This document shows positions 61,302 to 64,000 of a DNA stretch of 64,000 nucleotides, one piece after another. The notes below the pieces were generated by a model that did no database searches, had not been told where the DNA came from, and saw only the letters and a program-made list of their open reading frames with translations. Both the position numbers and the translations under genes were made by a program. Source of the stretch: an uncultured Bacteroidales bacterium (lineage in GTDB: Bacteria > Bacteroidota > Bacteroidia > Bacteroidales > UBA932); assembly GCA_944322925.1 (NCBI GenBank), contig CALUQM010000010.1, forward strand, positions 1 through 64,000, written 5' to 3'. Each line of letters opens with the position of its first letter. The stretch's first letter is position 1.

Positions 61302-63159
61302 ATGTAAAATATTTATACTGACGGCAGTGTTGTCGGCAGCTCTGGCGGTTTCATGTTCATCCGTCCGCAGATATTCCGGCGACAGCGGGATTTACGGACA
61401 GCTTGCACTGACGCTGCCGGAAGACGAATCCCGCGAGACAGACGAAGAAGATCCTCTTCCTGTAGTGGATTCGTCTGAAATCCATGAAGGTCCGGTGATA
61501 ATGAAAGCTGTCAGAGACAGCCGTACCGGCGAGATGACGGCAACGGATGTCATCAAGGCATCCAAAGTCGTCGCGAGATTCAGAAACGTGGCTGAAAGGG
61601 GAGGGAAAATATCCCTTGTCTTCGATATTACGGTACCGGAGGATCTAATATCATCGGATTTCCAGCTCAGGTTTTCGCCTGTTCTGGATGCGCATCAGAC
61701 ACGGTCGGTACTGGAACCGGTCTTCATTACCGGAGAGCGGTACAGGAAACGCCAGCTCAGAGGGTATGAGAGATACCGGAATTTCGTGGAGTCGATTGTC
61801 ACCGACAGCCTGTTTTTCATAAGGATGGACCAGCTCGAGAAATTCCTCGAAAGGTACTTCCCTGAAACATACGCCATGAAGAACGACAGTACGGTGGTTT
61901 CCGAGCCTGAGGCTGAAAATCTTTTCGGCGTAAACCAGGCATCCGCCCTTGTCCATTATACGAGACATGCCAGGAAAAGGCGCAATGCCATGAAAGAGAG
62001 CATGAAGGATGAAATGTTCAGACGGTTCGTGAAGGACCCCTTCAGGTCCGGCGTGCGTCTCGACACGGTAATGACTGACGGAAAGGGCTCTCTTGTCTAC
62101 CGGTATTCCCATTTGATGCAGTCTTTTCCTGGTCTGAGGAAAATAGATGTCAGCCTTTTCGGGACGGTGTTCAGGGACGGTGAACAGGTTGCGGAAATGC
62201 CCTCTCCGGAGAAACTGACGTTTTATGTCAGTTCTCTTTCTTCGCTTGCCGACAATACTCCGCGGTACATGTTCAAGGTTGTAGACAGGATCGTCAGGGA
62301 CAATACGGCAGCCTTTCTGGATTTCAGCCAGGGCAGTGCCGGCCTCGATACGCTGAGGGAAGGCAACTCTTCCGAACTTGCCAGAATACGGGGCTGCTTC
62401 AGGGATGTCTGCTCCAGAGAGGGACTCGTCATCGATTCGATAGTGGTTACTGCATCATGTTCTCCGGAAGGCAGGTGGGAGTACAATACGAAACTGGCGG
62501 AAGCCCGCGCGGAAACGGTGAGGTCATACGTAAGGGACAATATCTCCGGCGTGGATGATTCGCTGCTCAGATCCAGATACATTCCCGAAAACTGGGAGTA
62601 TCTGAAGCGCATCGTGGCCGGAGATACCCTTATTTCTTCCGAAAGCAAGAGACTCGTTGCGGAAATAGCCGGAATGCAGGACAAGGACAGGGCGGAAGAA
62701 GAGTTGTCGCGCCTTCCGGAATTCATCCATATCCGCACAAGGATATATCCTATGCTGAGAATAGTGGATTTCAGCTTTTTCATGCACCGCCCGGACGTGA
62801 AGAAGGATACTGTCCATACCATGGAGATAGATACTGTCTATATGAACGGACTTCTCGCACTTAAGAATCTGAACTACAAGAAAGCGGCTTCGGTCCTGTC
62901 TCCGTATAAAGACTACAACACGGCTCTTGCCCTTGCTTCGTCCGGATATGACGACAAGGCTCTGGAGATACTTTGCGAGATAGACAGTCACGATGCAAGG
63001 TCATACTATCTGGAAGCGCTGCTGCTGTCCAGAATGGGGGAAACGGAAGCCGCCGAAACGGTATTCAGAGAATGTGTCAGAAAGGATCCGTCCATGCGTC
63101 ACAGGGCAAATCTTGATCCGGAAATGGCCTCGTTCGTGAGACAGGAACCGGATGAATGA
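61291..63159 (+). CDS. Large lipoprotein with OmpA-like region (DUF3868-like)
   Basis: A 622-residue protein with a signal peptide and lipobox (Ala-Val-Ser-Cys, Cys22). The first third is beta-rich, the middle is unassigned, and an OmpA-like segment begins near VVTASCSPEGRWEYNTKLAEAR (shown in parts: VVTASCSPEG, then NTKLAEARAE), which may bind peptidoglycan. The C-terminus has helical, tetratricopeptide-like repeats. The combination resembles proteins with DUF3868 and OmpA domains that lie next to DUF3575 and fimbrillin genes in Bacteroidales; the DUF3868 assignment is tentative. ATGs at 61267 and 61291 are in frame; 61291 gives a clean signal peptide and an 11-base overlap with the previous gene. 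Confidence 0.65.
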   Translation: MFSECKIFILTAVLSAALAVSCSSVRRYSGDSGIYGQLALTLPEDESRETDEEDPLPVVDSSEIHEGPVIMKAVRDSRTGEMTATDVIKASKVVARFRNVAERGGKISLVFDITVPEDLISSDFQLRFSPVLDAHQTRSVLEPVFITGERYRKRQLRGYERYRNFVESIVTDSLFFIRMDQLEKFLERYFPETYAMKNDSTVVSEPEAENLFGVNQASALVHYTRHARKRRNAMKESMKDEMFRRFVKDPFRSGVRLDTVMTDGKGSLVYRYSHLMQSFPGLRKIDVSLFGTVFRDGEQVAEMPSPEKLTFYVSSLSSLADNTPRYMFKVVDRIVRDNTAAFLDFSQGSAGLDTLREGNSSELARIRGCFRDVCSREGLVIDSIVVTASCSPEGRWEYNTKLAEARAETVRSYVRDNISGVDDSLLRSRYIPENWEYLKRIVAGDTLISSESKRLVAEIAGMQDKDRAEEELSRLPEFIHIRTRIYPMLRIVDFSFFMHRPDVKKDTVHTMEIDTVYMNGLLALKNLNYKKAASVLSPYKDYNTALALASSGYDDKALEILCEIDSHDARSYYLEALLLSRMGETEAAETVFRECVRKDPSMRHRANLDPEMASFVRQEPDE

Positions 63160-63190
63160 GTTTATACACATTGTTTTAATTTTTTATTTT

Positions 63191-64000
63191 ATGAAAAAAA
63201 CATTTTACAGGAAAATCCAGGCTATCCCTGGTATGGCAGCCATGCTGATTGCGTCCGTACTGGCGCTGTCATGTGAAAAGGAAAAAGTGAGTGTCCGGGA
63301 AGTCATTTCCGGCGACAGGATCCCGGTAACAGTATCCGTCCCGTCTCTCGAAACCAAGTATACGGGTACGTCCGGAGAGGCGCAGGTGTCCGATCTGCAG
63401 ATTCTGGTCTTCCGTTCAGACGGAACACTCGACGCATACGCGAAATGCGAAGACGGGCTTTCTCTCGAACTCGACTGTACGGCAGGTGAAAAGGAATTCG
63501 TCGCCGTCGTGAACGGAACCGACCTGTCCGGCATATCGTCGAGATCGGATATGAACGGCCTGAAGACCGTACTTTCTGAAAACGTCCCGGGAAAGATGAT
63601 AATGACAGGCTCGGTGAAACAGAATGTCACGACCGGCGAAAACGAGGTATTCATAACTGTGTCGAGGCTGGTGGCGAGAGTCTCCATCGCCAAAGTCACA
63701 AATGCCATCACCAGCAGCGCTTATGCGGATTCTCCGATAAAAATAACCGCAATATATCTGTCGAATGTAACGGGAGACAGGCCGTACATGAGTGTCGGCA
63801 CTCCTTCCGTCTGGTATAACAAGTTCGGCACCCAGGCCGATCTTCCGGCCCTTCTGCACAGCGGCAAGCTGTCTGTCGAGGTGCCGAAAGGGTCGAGCGG
63901 CAATACAACTCATTATTTCTACTGTTTCCCGAATTCCACCTCGAAGGACTCTTCGTCTTCAGTCTGGTGTCCGAGATATACGAGGCTCGTAGTGGAGACG
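63191..64000 (+). CDS. FimA/Mfa1-type fimbrillin-like lipoprotein, partial (runs off the window)
   Basis: The first 270 codons of a longer gene. A signal peptide ends in a lipobox (Leu-Ala-Leu-Ser-Cys, Cys28), typical of type V pilus subunits, which are exported as lipoproteins and later cut by a trypsin-like protease. The N-terminal beta-sandwich then begins (DRIPVTVSVPSLETKYTG, DLQILVFRSDGTL), and SRLVARVSIAKV near residue 158 is the conserved segment of FimA/Mfa proteins. The 3' end is beyond 64000, so total length and tip-versus-stalk role are unknown. It begins 31 bases after the previous stop. Confidence 0.82.
   Translation, partial: MKKTFYRKIQAIPGMAAMLIASVLALSCEKEKVSVREVISGDRIPVTVSVPSLETKYTGTSGEAQVSDLQILVFRSDGTLDAYAKCEDGLSLELDCTAGEKEFVAVVNGTDLSGISSRSDMNGLKTVLSENVPGKMIMTGSVKQNVTTGENEVFITVSRLVARVSIAKVTNAITSSAYADSPIKITAIYLSNVTGDRPYMSVGTPSVWYNKFGTQADLPALLHSGKLSVEVPKGSSGNTTHYFYCFPNSTSKDSSSSVWCPRYTRLVVET

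Noticed and set aside
1-64000. CRISPR arrays, insertion sequences, rRNA operons, attachment sites
   Set aside because: No regularly spaced repeats, transposase genes, 16S/23S sequence or integrase-tRNA arrangement was found. The only tyrosine recombinase is housekeeping XerD and the tRNA-Glu has no duplicated 3' end within view.

Overview
The window is chromosomal DNA of a member of the order Bacteroidales (Bacteroidota). Family-level evidence: many genes restricted to or typical of this order (DUF4837, DUF4199, DUF4295, DUF4296, DUF4954 and DUF3575 proteins, a FimA/Mfa1-type fimbrillin, a histone-H1-like 57-residue protein), a complex I operon of the Bacteroides type (fused nuoCD, no nuoE/F/G), several lipoproteins with a Cys-containing lipobox, and recurring promoters with the Bacteroidota -7 element TAnnTTTG, several with a matching TTTG about 19-21 bases upstream. 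Shine-Dalgarno sequences are mostly absent, as expected for the phylum. The genus cannot be fixed from the sequence alone.

Layout. 1-5 kb: tRNA-Glu and a leftward set (M23 peptidase, dxr, rseP, DUF4837 lipoprotein). 4.6-7 kb: rightward ruvX, def and phosphomannomutase, ending at a bidirectional terminator shared with a small histone-like gene. 7.4-11.4 kb: copper P-type ATPase with HMA domains at both ends, and a MATE exporter. 11.4-14.8 kb: a compact four-gene cassette (PqqD-like recognition protein, ABC exporter, HPr-kinase-like protein, SipW-like S26 peptidase) that looks like a peptide-modifying/exporting system without a visible precursor. 14.7-22.6 kb: pth-rplY, clostripain-like and DPP III lipoproteins, xerD, tdk, rsmI and a helix-hairpin-helix membrane protein. 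22.6-26 kb: recA-trpS-aldehyde dehydrogenase (leftward). 26.2-32.2 kb: rlmN, a patatin/Omp85-type outer-membrane phospholipase, recX, DUF4954. 32.2-33.7 kb: DUF4199 and a family 2 glycosyltransferase. 33.8-40.4 kb: translation and secretion genes (thrS, infC, rpmI, rplT, lepB, rpmB, rpmG, DUF4295, ftsY). 40.5-46.9 kb: pheT, DUF4296 lipoprotein, amidohydrolase, radical SAM protein, dtd, deoC. 46.9-56.8 kb: leftward complex I operon nuoA-B-CD-H-I-J-K-L-M-N. 56.9-59 kb: an AraC regulator divergent from an acyltransferase. 59.2-64 kb: a surface/fimbrial operon (zinc-metalloprotease-like lipoprotein, DUF3575 protein, large OmpA-like lipoprotein, fimbrillin-like protein cut by the window edge).

The most notable observations are: (i) the PqqD/ABC/HprK-like/S26 cassette at 11.4-14.8 kb; (ii) nuoH is interrupted by one in-frame TGA exactly where a conserved Arg codon is expected, with the rest of the gene intact; (iii) infC seems to start at AUC behind a strong Shine-Dalgarno sequence, in a genome where such sequences are rare, downstream of a structured leader; (iv) an apparent metalloprotease leads the fimbrial operon; (v) possible RNA structures precede rplY and pheT. 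No CRISPR array, insertion sequence, integrase-flanked island or rRNA gene was seen, and there is no gene-free stretch longer than 300 bases.
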